Positions 1-9,611 are shown, counted from the stretch's first letter. The stretch is 24,071 nt of DNA from an uncultured Clostridium sp. (GCA_900553755.1 USEX01000020.1:1-24071), one strand, 5' to 3'. Made by a program: numbers and translations. The notes: generated from the letters alone by a model not told the origin.

Positions 1-64
1 TAATACTTATTTATATTGTACTTTAATCAAATAGAATTTACTTTTTCAATTGACCTACTTTTTT

Positions 65-94
65 TTGAAGAAAAAATCGTAAAAACCCTATACT
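65..94 (+). promoter_or_regulatory. Possible promoter of the ftsK operon
   Basis: A -35-like TTGAAG (65-70) and a -10-like TATACT (89-94) are separated by 18 bases, about 60 bases ahead of the ftsK start. A second -10-like TATAAAAT lies at 110-117 without a good -35. The leader is extremely AT-rich, so chance matches are likely. Nothing else is seen in bases 1-155. Confidence 0.35.
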
Positions 95-155
95 TTTTTT
101 TCTATTTGATATAAAATTATAACAAATTATATGCACAACAAGGGAGGAAATAAAC

Positions 156-2495
156 GTGGCAAAAAGAGGAAGAAAAAAGAAGAAAGAGACGAACCTAAAT
201 CTATTAGTTGCAGGATTAATAATGTCAAGTATTGTTTTAGGAGTATTGATTTATACAAATTCAGGAACTATAGGGGAATTTTTAAGTCCATTTTTAGGAG
301 GGATAATGGGGTATGTAAAATACATATTGCCGATTGGGGTTTTTGCTATGGCAATATATATTGCATACCAGGAAGAAAATAATTGGGGAGCAAAAATAAT
401 ACAATTTTCAATAATGTTATTGGCAATTGCGGTAATAATGAACGTATACCAAATTTCAAAGGGAAATATAGCCTTTGAAGGCGAAGAATTTCAAAATATA
501 GTAAAAGCTTCATATGACTTAGGAATTAAAAATATTGGTGGTGGAGCAATCGGAATGATTATTGCAATTCCATTAATAAATTTATTGGGCAACACAGCAA
601 CAATAATAGTATCAATAGGAATAATAATTGGTTTAGCAGTTTCAATATTTGGAATAGACTTAGTTAATAATATATCAACAATAATAGATGAATCATCACA
701 AAGAAGGGCGAATAAAGCAAAAAATAAAAGAAATAGGGAACAAATAGAAACACCAGAAAAAGAAGAAAAGAAAGAGACACAAAAAGAAAAGAAACAAAGA
801 GAGAAAGAAGAAAAAGAGCAAGCTGCATTAGATATAGAACAATTGAAAATAAATTGGAATGACAAAGAAGAGAAAAACAAAGAAGGTGGATTCTTAAAAT
901 TAGGAAAAGGAGCAAAGAAAGAAGAAAAACAAGAAAAGCAATCTCCAGAATTTATAGAAAATCCATTATTTAAAGAGGAACAACTACAAAAAGAAGAAAG
1001 AACAAAAGAAGTATTACAATTAGAGCATACTGTTACGGTAGAGGATGAAAATTATGAATTTCCACCTATAACACTACTTAGTGAAGGCAATAAAAAAGGA
1101 ATAAAAGGTAGCAAAAAAGTGTTGGCAGACACAGCTTCTAAGCTACAAAAAACATTATATAGTTTTGGAGTTTCGGCTAAAGTAGAAAATGTTTCTGTAG
1201 GACCAGCCATTACTAGATATGAATTAAAACCAGCAGAAGGAGTAAGAGTAAGCAAAATAGCCAACTTAGCAGATGATATAGCATTGAACTTGGCAGCAAA
1301 AACAATAAGAATAGAAGCACCAATACCAGGAAAGCAAGCTGTTGGAATTGAAGTACCAAACGAAGAGAGCGAAATGGTACATATTAGAGAAATACTAGAA
1401 ACAGATGCATTTACAAATAGCAAATCAAAATTGGCATTTGCACTGGGAAAAGATGTATCTGGTGAAGCAGTTGTTGCAGATATAGCCAAAATGCCTCACG
1501 TAATGATAGCAGGTGCAACAGGCTCTGGAAAGAGCGTTTGTATAAATACTTTAATATCTAGCATTATTTATAAAGCAAAACCAAGCGAAGTAAAATTAGT
1601 AATGGTAGACCCTAAGATAGTAGAGTTATCAGTATATAATGGAATACCACACTTATTAATACCAGTAGTAACAGATCCTAAAAAAGCAGCAGGAGCATTG
1701 GCGTGGGCTGTACAAGAAATGGAAAATAGGTACACAATGTTTGCTTCAAAAGGAGTGCGTGATCTAAAAGGATATAACGAAGCAGTAGAGCAAAAAGGCG
1801 AATTAGGCAAGCTTCCACATATAGTTATAATAATAGACGAGCTTGCAGATTTAATGATGGTGGCTAAAGGTGATGTAGAAGATGCAATTTGCAGATTGGC
1901 ACAAAAGGCTAGAGCTGCTGGAATGCACTTAGTAATTGCAACACAAAGACCTTCTGTAGACGTTATTACGGGATTAATAAAAGCAAATATACCATCAAGA
2001 ATAGCTTTTGCGGTTTCATCACAAGTAGATTCAAGAACTATATTAGACCAAGTTGGCGCTGAAAAATTATTGGGTAAAGGAGATATGCTATTCTTCCCAA
2101 CAGGATCACCAAAGCCAACCAGAATACAAGGTTCGTTTATATCTGATAAAGAAGTAGAAAAAATTGTAAACTTTGTTAAGGCAAATGGCGAAGCTTCATA
2201 TAATGAGGATATAATAGAAAGCATAGAAAAGGCTAATAGCACAGATAAAGAAATTGAAGAAGGAAGTTTAGATGATGATGAAACTGATCCACTTTTAGCA
2301 GAGGCAATAGAAGTAGTAATAGAAACAGGCCAAGCTTCGACATCTTTTATACAAAGAAAATTTAAGGTGGGATATGCTAGAGCTGGTAGAATAATAGACC
2401 AAATGGAGGAAAGAGGAGTAATCTCTGGTTACCAAGGAAGTAAGCCACGTGAAGTTTTAATGAGTAAAGAACGTTGGCAAGAGCTAAACAGTTAA
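156..2495 (+). CDS. ftsK: DNA translocase FtsK/SpoIIIE family
   Basis: Membrane-anchored motor that pumps chromosomal DNA through the division or sporulation septum. The 779 residues are close to SpoIIIE length. About four hydrophobic segments lie in residues 10-170. A Lys/Glu-rich linker follows (about 175-330), then the RecA-type motor. Walker A is GATGSGKS (G453-S460) and Walker B is IIIDELAD (D561, E562). The C-terminal winged-helix gamma domain (about 705-765, with TSFIQRKFKVGYARAGRIID) reads KOPS/SRS-type DNA signals in this family. The GTG start at 156 is chosen because AGGGAGG (141-147) sits eight bases upstream; the ATG at 131 is out of frame and has no such site. It heads a four-gene run. 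FtsK and SpoIIIE cannot be told apart from sequence alone. Confidence 0.96.
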   Translation: MAKRGRKKKKETNLNLLVAGLIMSSIVLGVLIYTNSGTIGEFLSPFLGGIMGYVKYILPIGVFAMAIYIAYQEENNWGAKIIQFSIMLLAIAVIMNVYQISKGNIAFEGEEFQNIVKASYDLGIKNIGGGAIGMIIAIPLINLLGNTATIIVSIGIIIGLAVSIFGIDLVNNISTIIDESSQRRANKAKNKRNREQIETPEKEEKKETQKEKKQREKEEKEQAALDIEQLKINWNDKEEKNKEGGFLKLGKGAKKEEKQEKQSPEFIENPLFKEEQLQKEERTKEVLQLEHTVTVEDENYEFPPITLLSEGNKKGIKGSKKVLADTASKLQKTLYSFGVSAKVENVSVGPAITRYELKPAEGVRVSKIANLADDIALNLAAKTIRIEAPIPGKQAVGIEVPNEESEMVHIREILETDAFTNSKSKLAFALGKDVSGEAVVADIAKMPHVMIAGATGSGKSVCINTLISSIIYKAKPSEVKLVMVDPKIVELSVYNGIPHLLIPVVTDPKKAAGALAWAVQEMENRYTMFASKGVRDLKGYNEAVEQKGELGKLPHIVIIIDELADLMMVAKGDVEDAICRLAQKARAAGMHLVIATQRPSVDVITGLIKANIPSRIAFAVSSQVDSRTILDQVGAEKLLGKGDMLFFPTGSPKPTRIQGSFISDKEVEKIVNFVKANGEASYNEDIIESIEKANSTDKEIEEGSLDDDETDPLLAEAIEVVIETGQASTSFIQRKFKVGYARAGRIIDQMEERGVISGYQGSKPREVLMSKERWQELNS

Positions 2496-2513
2496 ACCAA
2501 AGGAGAAAATTTT

Positions 2514-4082
2514 ATGGGACTATTCTCAAAAGTTAGTACATATAATGATAAACTAGAAAAAATATTAGAAAGCAAGAATTACGATAGTGAAACAAAAAAC
2601 CTTTTACTAAATATGCTTTACAAGATAGAAATATCTTTTGCTGATTATCAGAAAGTAAAAGGTAAAGGATTTACAAAAGAAGAATTTATAGAAAAAATTA
2701 TAGATATAATAGATAAAAAATGCGAAGATATAAAAACTGTTACTCCAAGAACAGAAAAAAGCAAAGAACTAGAAAGTAAGGGAGTAAACAGCATTGTAGA
2801 TGAAAAGTTGGGTACAATATTGGTGTATGCAAATGAAAAAGATTTGCTATATGCCATATGTGAAATGGATATAAAATATATTTTATATACCAATAAGAAT
2901 GTGCACTTTATAAAAAACGATGAATTGCAAAATGAAGCTATCATGAAATTTGTTCTCATAGGCGCTGCAATGGATGTATCTGAGATAATAAGAGATTTTA
3001 ATGGCTGGTCATGGAATGCTAATATAAAAGACATGGAAAATATAAATTATAATTTATTGTATCAAAATATAGCGATATTACAGCATTCACCTATAAAATC
3101 AGAATTTATGGAATATAATGAAATAATAGAAAAAGTATTTTGCTTAGAATGCGATAATGAACAGCTTTTTACAAAAATAAAAAATATTGTATTAGCAGTA
3201 TTGGCAAAGCAAGATGAGAATGTAGAAAAATCTTTAAAATCAATAGAAAAACAAAGAAAAAAACAGCTAGATATAATGAGTGATAATAAAGTGTTTTTGG
3301 AAGATGTTACACAAAACAAAAAAGATCTTAATAGAAAAATAAAAGAAATAGATGAAATGCTAAATGACAAAGAAAGAATGAAGAAAGAATACGATGAAAG
3401 AAACTCGAAATTAGCAAACAAGGATAAGATATTTAGTATAAGTCATCTTGCAAATATGCTTGAACAAGAAAGAGAAGAATGCTTAAAAGAAATTCAAAAA
3501 TATAATAAATTAATGGAACCACTAAATTATGTGCAAGAAAAAGAATTAGTTGTCAAAAAATATGAAGAAATAAAGAATATATTAAATGCAACTGGAAAAG
3601 ATACATTTGAAAGTGAAATAATAGAAATACAAAAAGAATTTTTAAAGTCTTTTCTTAAAATTGTAGAAGATGCAGAAACAAATCAAGAAATATTGGAATT
3701 GATATATAAATTAAGATATTATTGTTTATTGCCAATAAATGAAATACAGGCGATTAAAGATATACCAGAATTACAAGAAAACATAAAAGAAGTTATTAAT
3801 GCACTTGTAGATAAAGGCATTGATAAAAAAGTATTAGAGAATATATCAGATAGCATTAGCTTATGCTATAATATGTTTAAATATGTTTTTGAATGCAAGA
3901 TTATAGACTTAGAGAAAGTAAATATAAAAATAGTAAAAAACAAAGAAGAAGATAAAATAGCAGATATATCAATTATTTTGTACGACAGTAAAGATGCAGA
4001 AGAAATTCATAAAGAAAAAGTAAATAATTTGAATCAATTAAATATTAAGCAAAATAAAAAAATAGCTATTATTTTAAAGTAG
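2514..4082 (+). CDS. Conserved-looking coiled-coil protein of unknown function
   Basis: Not recognised. The 522-residue protein is acidic to neutral, has no signal peptide or membrane segment and should be cytoplasmic. Residues about 235-355 are rich in Lys, Glu and Gln with heptad-like spacing and probably form a coiled coil. The N-terminal 220 residues look globular, and the C-terminal third is helical with a short beta-like end (ISIILYDS). The ATG at 2514 follows AAAGGAGA (2499-2506), 18 bases after ftsK. Its stop overlaps the ribosome binding site of the next gene, so it is almost certainly co-transcribed. Position suggests, but does not prove, a role linked to chromosome segregation or RNA processing. 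Confidence 0.85.
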   Translation: MGLFSKVSTYNDKLEKILESKNYDSETKNLLLNMLYKIEISFADYQKVKGKGFTKEEFIEKIIDIIDKKCEDIKTVTPRTEKSKELESKGVNSIVDEKLGTILVYANEKDLLYAICEMDIKYILYTNKNVHFIKNDELQNEAIMKFVLIGAAMDVSEIIRDFNGWSWNANIKDMENINYNLLYQNIAILQHSPIKSEFMEYNEIIEKVFCLECDNEQLFTKIKNIVLAVLAKQDENVEKSLKSIEKQRKKQLDIMSDNKVFLEDVTQNKKDLNRKIKEIDEMLNDKERMKKEYDERNSKLANKDKIFSISHLANMLEQEREECLKEIQKYNKLMEPLNYVQEKELVVKKYEEIKNILNATGKDTFESEIIEIQKEFLKSFLKIVEDAETNQEILELIYKLRYYCLLPINEIQAIKDIPELQENIKEVINALVDKGIDKKVLENISDSISLCYNMFKYVFECKIIDLEKVNIKIVKNKEEDKIADISIILYDSKDAEEIHKEKVNNLNQLNIKQNKKIAIILK

Positions 4083-4092
4083 GAGGAAACCA

Positions 4093-5739
4093 ATGAATAT
4101 AACCTTTTTAGGCGCAACGAAAACCGTAACAGGTTCAAACTTTTTAGTGGAAGGAGCAGGAAAAAAGTTTTTAGTAGATTGTGGTATGTTTCAAGGAAAA
4201 ACTGAGCTAGAAAATGAAGCTCCATTTTTATTTAATGTAAATGATGTGGATTTTATGATATTAACACATGCTCATATAGACCATTCTGGAAGAATACCAA
4301 AATTATATAATGAAGGATATAGAAATCCAATATATGCTACAAAGGCAACTTGCGATTTGTGCGCAATAATGTTGCCAGACAGTGGACATATACAAGAAAT
4401 GGAAAATCAATGGAAGAACAAGAAAAGAGCAAGAAAAGGGCAGAAACAGATACCACCATTATATACGGCAGAAGATGCAACAAAATGTTTGGAAGTGTTT
4501 AAACCAATTAAATATGACGAGATAATAGAGGTAGACGAAAATATACATATAAGGTTTAATGATGCAGGACATATGCTAGGTTCTGCAGTTGTTGAAGTGT
4601 GGGTGAAAGAAGATGGCAAAGAAACAAAAGTAGTATTTACAGGAGATTTAGGAAATAACGATATACCATTATTAAGTTCGCCTACAATGATAGATGATGC
4701 AGATTATTTAGTAATGGAATCAACATATGGAGATAGGCTACACGTGGGAACAGATAACAAAGCACGAACTTTTTTAAATATAGTATCAGAAACACTAGAA
4801 AATGGAGGCACTGTAGTAATTCCGTCATTTGCAGTAGGAAGAACACAAGAAATTTTGTATGAATTAAATATGATAAAAGAAGAATTAATGAAAGATCCTA
4901 AATTTGCAAAAGAATATGAAGAATTGATGAAAGTACCGGTTTATGTTGATAGTCCACTAGCAATTTCGGCAACAGAAGTTTTCAAAGAAAATGCTGATTT
5001 ATTTGATGATGAGACACAAGCAATAATAAAAAGCGGAGATAATCCATTGGAATTTCCGGGCTTAAAATTTACAAGAACGGCAGATGAATCAAAGGCATTG
5101 AATGAATCTGATATACCATCAATAATTATATCTGCAAGCGGAATGTGCGAAGTGGGAAGAATAAAACATCATTTGAAACATAATATATGGAATCCAAAAA
5201 GTACTATATTATTTGTAGGATATCAAGCACCAGGAACACTTGGCAGAACTATAGTAGATGGCGCAAAAAGAGTTAAAATATTTGGAGAAGAATTTAGCGT
5301 AAATGCGAGAATAGAGTATATAGAAGGGTATTCAGGACATGCAGACCAACAATGGTTATTGAACTTTATTTATTCGTTTATAAAAAAACCAAAGCACATA
5401 TTCTTAGTACATGGTGAGCCTAATGGCCAATTAGTATTAAAAAATAAAATAGTTGATAGCACAAAAATTCCGGTAACAATACCTGGATATGGAGAAAAAT
5501 ATACACTAGACGATAATTTAACAATGGAAAATAAATATGAGGAGAAGATAGATAAACAATACTTAAGGCTTCAAGTGATAGATAGATTAGAGACTTTACA
5601 AGAAGAAATTGAAGATATGAAGAATATTGTAAAGGATGATTTCTTAAGTAAAGAAGAAAATGATGAGGAAATAAATAAATTGAATAGCAGAATAAAAGAA
5701 CTTGAAAATAAAATAGTAGAGATTATAGAGAATAAATAG
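4093..5739 (+). CDS. MBL-fold/beta-CASP RNA metallohydrolase (CPSF-like)
   Basis: Probable zinc-dependent RNA nuclease of the metallo-beta-lactamase/beta-CASP superfamily (RNase J and CPSF73 relatives), acting in the cytoplasm. Zinc motif 2 is HAHIDH (H59, H61, D63, H64), motif 3 is H160 in DAGHMLGSA, and motif 4 is D185 in FTGDLG. The beta-CASP insert (about 205-400) contains STYGDR, PSFAVGRTQEILYEL, VDSPLA and SASGMCEVGR. The C-terminal histidines are H416 (SGHADQ) and H440 (FLVHGEP). Residues about 480-548 add a Glu/Lys-rich coiled-coil tail. There is no KH domain. AGGAGG (4081-4086) precedes the ATG and overlaps the previous stop. Substrate RNA is unknown; a DNA-directed role is less likely. 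Confidence 0.93.
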   Translation: MNITFLGATKTVTGSNFLVEGAGKKFLVDCGMFQGKTELENEAPFLFNVNDVDFMILTHAHIDHSGRIPKLYNEGYRNPIYATKATCDLCAIMLPDSGHIQEMENQWKNKKRARKGQKQIPPLYTAEDATKCLEVFKPIKYDEIIEVDENIHIRFNDAGHMLGSAVVEVWVKEDGKETKVVFTGDLGNNDIPLLSSPTMIDDADYLVMESTYGDRLHVGTDNKARTFLNIVSETLENGGTVVIPSFAVGRTQEILYELNMIKEELMKDPKFAKEYEELMKVPVYVDSPLAISATEVFKENADLFDDETQAIIKSGDNPLEFPGLKFTRTADESKALNESDIPSIIISASGMCEVGRIKHHLKHNIWNPKSTILFVGYQAPGTLGRTIVDGAKRVKIFGEEFSVNARIEYIEGYSGHADQQWLLNFIYSFIKKPKHIFLVHGEPNGQLVLKNKIVDSTKIPVTIPGYGEKYTLDDNLTMENKYEEKIDKQYLRLQVIDRLETLQEEIEDMKNIVKDDFLSKEENDEEINKLNSRIKELENKIVEIIENK

Positions 5740-5754
5740 AAAAGGGGAAAACAA

Positions 5755-7704
5755 ATGAATCAAAAATATTACAATGATGCGATAATAGGTAATAAAAATA
5801 TAAGAGCAACATTTAGTAAAAAAGGCGAATTACTAAGGTTATATTATCCAAGCGTGGATTTTAAGCAGTTTTTAGATTTTTATAGAGTGGGCGTAAAAAT
5901 AAACGATTCAGGGATAATATACTTACATGATGATATAAACAATAGATATAATCAATACTATACAGAAAACACAAATATTCTTAATACGGAAATAGAAAAT
6001 ACATATTTTAATTTGCAAATAAAACAAACAGATTTTGTTTCAATTAAAGAAAATGTATTGATTCGCAAATATGTACTTAAAAATAATAACAAGCTAGATT
6101 TAAATATAAACTTCTTAATAGATTCAAAATTACTTACAGATGAAAATAATATGGTATCAGGCAAGGTAGTTGATAATGGTTTAATACAATATTCACATGA
6201 TAACATATTAATTACATTATCAAACACTAAGATAAATGGGCACAGAATAAATAATGTTCAGGAGTATATCAATTCAGGAATATTAGAAGATAAAGATTAC
6301 ATCGGAATGTCAGAAGAATCTGCAATAAGCTATAATATTGGAGAAATAAAATCTGGAGAAGAAAAAAATTTTGTGATTTATATTTTGATTAATGACAAAA
6401 TAAAAAGTCCAGTAGATCTAGAGAATGAAATAGAAAAGGCTAAAAAAATAGACGCAGATAAAGAATATAATAGTGCAAAGAGATATTGGAATAAATATGT
6501 TAGTGCCCATACTAATTTAGAACTAAAGGAATTTGAAAAAATATATACACGTACTATTTTATTATTTCCATTGCTAACAAATAGCGAAACAGGTGGAATT
6601 GCAGCTGCAATGGAAGTGGATGAAAAGAGAGAAAATAGTGGCAGATATTCATATTGCTGGCCACGTGATGCAGTGTTTGTTACTAGAGCAATGGACGAAT
6701 TAAAAATGAATGAGGAAACAGAAAAATTTTATAAGGTTTTCTGTAAAAACACTCAAAGAACAGATGGAATGTGGGAGCAAAGGTTTTATACAGATGGAAG
6801 GCTTGCTCCATGCTGGGGGTACCAAATAGACGAAACAGCTAGTGTGGTATATGGTGTGCATGAGCATTATAAAATGAAGCAAGATGAAAAGTTTTTAACA
6901 GCTAATTTGAAGATGTGTGAAAATGCAACAAAAGCATTATTAAAATATTTATCGGCTGTATTTGAAGAAAAAGAGGAAGAAGATGTAGTAAAAAAAGAAA
7001 TAGAAGACTGGGCAAAAGAAGAAGGAAGACAAACTGATAAATTGTATAAGCATGTAAGCTATGATTTATGGGAAATGAATGAAGGAGTTCATCTTTACTC
7101 TTTAGCAGCAATATATGCATCTTTTGAGGCGATGGAAAAAATGTATGATATTGTAAAGCCAAAATATGAAAACAATAGATTAAAGCTAGAGCAAATATCA
7201 AAATTATTAAAGAAGCTAGAGGAAGAAAAGGAAAAAATAAAGAAATACATAGCTAAGAATATGTATGATGAAAACACAAAAACACTAAAAAGAAATTGTG
7301 AAGATTCAAGAATGGACATAAGCATTATTGGAGCAGTAGAGCCCTTTGCGGTATTTCAACCAGAAGAGAAAAAAATAAAAAATACTGTAGAAAGAATAAA
7401 CATGACATTAAGAACCTATACTGGTGGATATATTCGTTTTGAAGAAGATAGCTATATGCAAGGGCATAATCCATGGCCAATTGCAACACTATGGATGGCT
7501 TTATATTATATAAAAATAGGCAGCAAAAATAAAGCAAAAGAATGCATTGATTTTGTTACGCAGAGTGCTAATCATTTAGGATTCATTGCAGAGCAAGTAG
7601 ATAACTCAACATTGGAACCTAAATGGGTTATAGGACTAGGATGGGCTCATGCAATGTATATAATAGCAATTACTGAATACAATAAGAAGTTTAATACAAA
7701 ATAG
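5755..7704 (+). CDS. Glycoside hydrolase family 15 (glucoamylase/glucodextranase-like)
   Basis: Inverting exo-glucosidase releasing glucose from alpha-glucans, oligosaccharides or possibly trehalose. An N-terminal beta-sandwich-like domain (about 1-245) precedes an (alpha/alpha)6 barrel. Barrel motifs seen are the substrate-binding YCWPRDA (P303, R304, D305), DGMWEQRFYTDG, YQIDETA, YDLWEMNEG with the likely catalytic acid E440, and GFIAEQ with the likely catalytic base E613. Length (649 residues) fits bacterial GH15. There is no signal peptide, so it is probably cytoplasmic and acts on stored or imported glucan. It lies 15 bases after the beta-CASP gene, with AAAGGGG ahead of the ATG. Exact substrate cannot be read from sequence. 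Confidence 0.93.
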   Translation: MNQKYYNDAIIGNKNIRATFSKKGELLRLYYPSVDFKQFLDFYRVGVKINDSGIIYLHDDINNRYNQYYTENTNILNTEIENTYFNLQIKQTDFVSIKENVLIRKYVLKNNNKLDLNINFLIDSKLLTDENNMVSGKVVDNGLIQYSHDNILITLSNTKINGHRINNVQEYINSGILEDKDYIGMSEESAISYNIGEIKSGEEKNFVIYILINDKIKSPVDLENEIEKAKKIDADKEYNSAKRYWNKYVSAHTNLELKEFEKIYTRTILLFPLLTNSETGGIAAAMEVDEKRENSGRYSYCWPRDAVFVTRAMDELKMNEETEKFYKVFCKNTQRTDGMWEQRFYTDGRLAPCWGYQIDETASVVYGVHEHYKMKQDEKFLTANLKMCENATKALLKYLSAVFEEKEEEDVVKKEIEDWAKEEGRQTDKLYKHVSYDLWEMNEGVHLYSLAAIYASFEAMEKMYDIVKPKYENNRLKLEQISKLLKKLEEEKEKIKKYIAKNMYDENTKTLKRNCEDSRMDISIIGAVEPFAVFQPEEKKIKNTVERINMTLRTYTGGYIRFEEDSYMQGHNPWPIATLWMALYYIKIGSKNKAKECIDFVTQSANHLGFIAEQVDNSTLEPKWVIGLGWAHAMYIIAITEYNKKFNTK

Positions 7705-7712
7705 CTACAGTA

Positions 7713-7741
7713 TTGCTTTTTAGCGGTTTTGATTGTATAAT
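7713..7741 (+). promoter_or_regulatory. Strong promoter for the small ORF-cdaA-truA unit
   Basis: TTGCTT (7713-7718) and a perfect TATAAT (7736-7741) are separated by exactly 17 bases, starting nine bases after the GH15 stop. Transcription would begin near 7748, giving a short leader to the 38-residue ORF. No convincing terminator was seen after the GH15 gene, so read-through from upstream is also possible. Confidence 0.75.
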
Positions 7742-7775
7742 ATCCAAGAATAAAAAAGTAAGGGAGAGCAAGAAA

Positions 7776-7892
7776 ATGGCAAAAAAACATCATAATATAG
7801 GCGAAATAATGGTGAAAATAATGGCTGTAATATTAGCATTATTAATGATTATAGCAGTTGCAGCAACATTAATATATTATTTATTACATTAA
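7776..7892 (+). CDS. 38-residue single-pass membrane peptide
   Basis: A very short gene, MAKKHHNIGEIM followed by one hydrophobic segment (about residues 12-36) and ending in YYLLH. The basic N-terminus predicts an N-in topology. Support for being real comes from AGGGAG (7761-7766) nine bases ahead of the ATG, a strong promoter upstream and the following cdaA gene only 25 bases away. The layout (basic head plus one helix) resembles tiny DUF4044-type membrane proteins of Firmicutes, but this assignment is a guess. It could modulate the membrane-bound CdaA or simply be co-transcribed. Confidence 0.65.
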   Translation: MAKKHHNIGEIMVKIMAVILALLMIIAVAATLIYYLLH

Positions 7893-7917
7893 TTTATAAT
7901 AAAATAAGAGGTAAAAT

Positions 7918-8808
7918 ATGATAAATAACTTTTTGACAAGTATGTCAATTTATGGAGAGAAAATATTGGAATATTTGAATCAATTATACCAATATCCAAT
8001 AAAATTAGTATCCTTAGTGTTAGATTTAACAATAGTAGTTCTTGTATTAGTAAAATTAATAAAGCTTGCTAAGAACTCAAAAGTAATGCAATTAATAAAG
8101 GGAATAGTTATAGTAATATTAGTAACTTGGTTAAGCGACATATTGCATCTAACAATTGTTCATTCTGCATTAATGGCGATATTGCCTTCCGGAGTTGTGG
8201 CATTAATTGTAATATTCCAACCCGAAATAAGAAGGGCGTTAGAACAAATAGGTACAAATAAATTTGCCAACTTTTTCGGAATGGACAAAGATATTGCAAC
8301 TAGAACGAAAGAGGATATATATAAAATTGTAATAGCAGTAGAAGAATTAGCAAAAACAAAAACAGGGGCACTTATAGTTATAGAAAGAGATATAAAAATA
8401 GATGATGTAATATCTACTGGTATAGAATTAAATTCCGAAATATCTCCACAATTATTAGTAAATATATTTGTTCCAAATACACCTTTACATGATGGAGCTG
8501 TTGTTATTGCTAATAATAAAATTTTAGCAGCTGCATGTATATTGCCACTGGCTAATAATAGAGACATTTCAAGAGATTTGGGAACAAGGCACAGAGCGGC
8601 AGTAGGAATTTCTAAAGAATCGGATGCAATTGCAGTAATAGTTTCTGAAGAATCTGGAAAAGTTTCGATCGCAAAAGATGGAACTTTGATAGCAGACGTA
8701 AAAGAAGAAGCATTAAAGCAAATATTAATTAAAAATATAGTAACAAATAGACTTGAGGAAAAGAAAGTAATAAAGAGGAAAAATGAGGAACATAAAGTTA
8801 ACGATTGA
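7918..8808 (+). CDS. cdaA: Membrane-bound diadenylate cyclase CdaA
   Basis: Condenses two ATP into the second messenger c-di-AMP, which controls potassium and osmolyte transport and cell-wall homeostasis in Firmicutes. Three N-terminal hydrophobic helices lie within about residues 27-100. The DAC (DisA_N) domain covers about 105-265 and carries both signature motifs, DGA (D192-A194) in PLHDGAVV and RHR (R224-R226) in GTRHRAA. Length (296) is normal. The ATG at 7918 follows AAGAGG (7906-7911). The usual partner cdaR and glmM do not follow. Instead the last 26 bases overlap the start of truA, suggesting translational coupling. Confidence 0.96.
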   Translation: MINNFLTSMSIYGEKILEYLNQLYQYPIKLVSLVLDLTIVVLVLVKLIKLAKNSKVMQLIKGIVIVILVTWLSDILHLTIVHSALMAILPSGVVALIVIFQPEIRRALEQIGTNKFANFFGMDKDIATRTKEDIYKIVIAVEELAKTKTGALIVIERDIKIDDVISTGIELNSEISPQLLVNIFVPNTPLHDGAVVIANNKILAAACILPLANNRDISRDLGTRHRAAVGISKESDAIAVIVSEESGKVSIAKDGTLIADVKEEALKQILIKNIVTNRLEEKKVIKRKNEEHKVND

Positions 8809-9523
8809 ATATGATGGAAAAGACTTTAATGGCTGGCAAAAACAGCCTAATAAGCTAAACATACAAGGTGAAATAGAAAGAGCAATTTATAATATAACAA
8901 AAGAAGAAGTGGATTTAATTGGCTCAGGAAGAACTGATGCTGGAGTACATGCTTGGAACCAAATAGCAAATTTTAAAACAAATAGTAATATATCTATAGA
9001 AAAAATGGCAATAGCAATAAATTCTCAGCTTAAGAATAGCATTGTTGTAAAAAAAGCAGAAGAGGTGGATGAAAGATTTCACAGCAGATATAATGCAAAA
9101 AGAAAGACATATAGATATGTAATAAATAATACAGAATATGGTTCGGCAATATATAGAAATTTAGAATATCATTTTCCAATAAAATTAAATGTAGAGAAGA
9201 TGCAAGAAGCAGCAAAATATTTTGAGGGGGAGCATGATTTTAAAGCGTTTAAATCTAGTGGAACTAGTGGTAAAAATAGTGTAAGAACAATATATAAAGC
9301 AGAAGTGAAAACTGATGGAGAAAGAATTTTAATTGAACTAACAGGAAATGGCTTTTTGTATAATATGGTAAGAATTATATCTGGTACATTACTGGATGTA
9401 GGATTAGGAAAAATAGAACCTAGCGAAATAGAAGATATAATAAATTCAAAAGATAGAACAAAAGCAGGAAAGACACTACCTGCACATGGTTTATATCTAG
9501 TAAAAGTAAATTATGAGAAATAA
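8783..9523 (+). CDS. truA: tRNA pseudouridine(38-40) synthase TruA
   Basis: Isomerises uridines 38-40 in the tRNA anticodon stem-loop. The N-terminal IEYDGKDFNGWQKQP motif and the catalytic GSGRTDAGVHA, with nucleophile D52, are intact. YNMVRIISGTLLDVG and LPAHGLYL near the end are also typical of TruA. At 246 residues the length is normal. The start is fixed by AAAGAGG (8772-8778) a few bases ahead; the gene begins inside the cdaA end in another frame. It is the last gene of this transcription unit, followed immediately by a hairpin terminator. Confidence 0.97.
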   Translation: MRNIKLTIEYDGKDFNGWQKQPNKLNIQGEIERAIYNITKEEVDLIGSGRTDAGVHAWNQIANFKTNSNISIEKMAIAINSQLKNSIVVKKAEEVDERFHSRYNAKRKTYRYVINNTEYGSAIYRNLEYHFPIKLNVEKMQEAAKYFEGEHDFKAFKSSGTSGKNSVRTIYKAEVKTDGERILIELTGNGFLYNMVRIISGTLLDVGLGKIEPSEIEDIINSKDRTKAGKTLPAHGLYLVKVNYEK

Positions 9524-9552
9524 AAAGAGATGGCAAATAGCCATCTTTTTTA
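9522..9552 (+). terminator. Intrinsic terminator after truA
   Basis: The stem GATGGC (9529-9534) pairs with GCCATC (9540-9545) around a five-base AAATA loop. The stem is extended by A/G-T pairs on both sides (9522-9528 with 9546-9552), and its right arm is a T run. It begins within the truA stop codon region. A-rich left and T-rich right flanks could make it work from both directions. Confidence 0.85.
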
Positions 9553-9611
9553 TGTAACTATTGCTAAAATAAAACATAATATATATTAAGAAACGTATAA
9601 GGAGAAGAATT

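Noticed and set aside
131..382. Reading frame of 83 codons starting at an ATG ahead of ftsK
   Set aside because: It overlaps ftsK in another frame, lacks a ribosome binding site and ignores the AGGGAGG that fits the GTG at 156.
1568..2242. 224-codon open frame on the - strand
   Set aside because: It lies entirely antisense to the conserved FtsK motor; composition bias creates long antisense frames here and no family-like motif is seen.
7702..7735. Terminator after the GH15 gene
   Set aside because: Only a four-base-pair GCTA/TAGC stem can be drawn, so no convincing hairpin exists.
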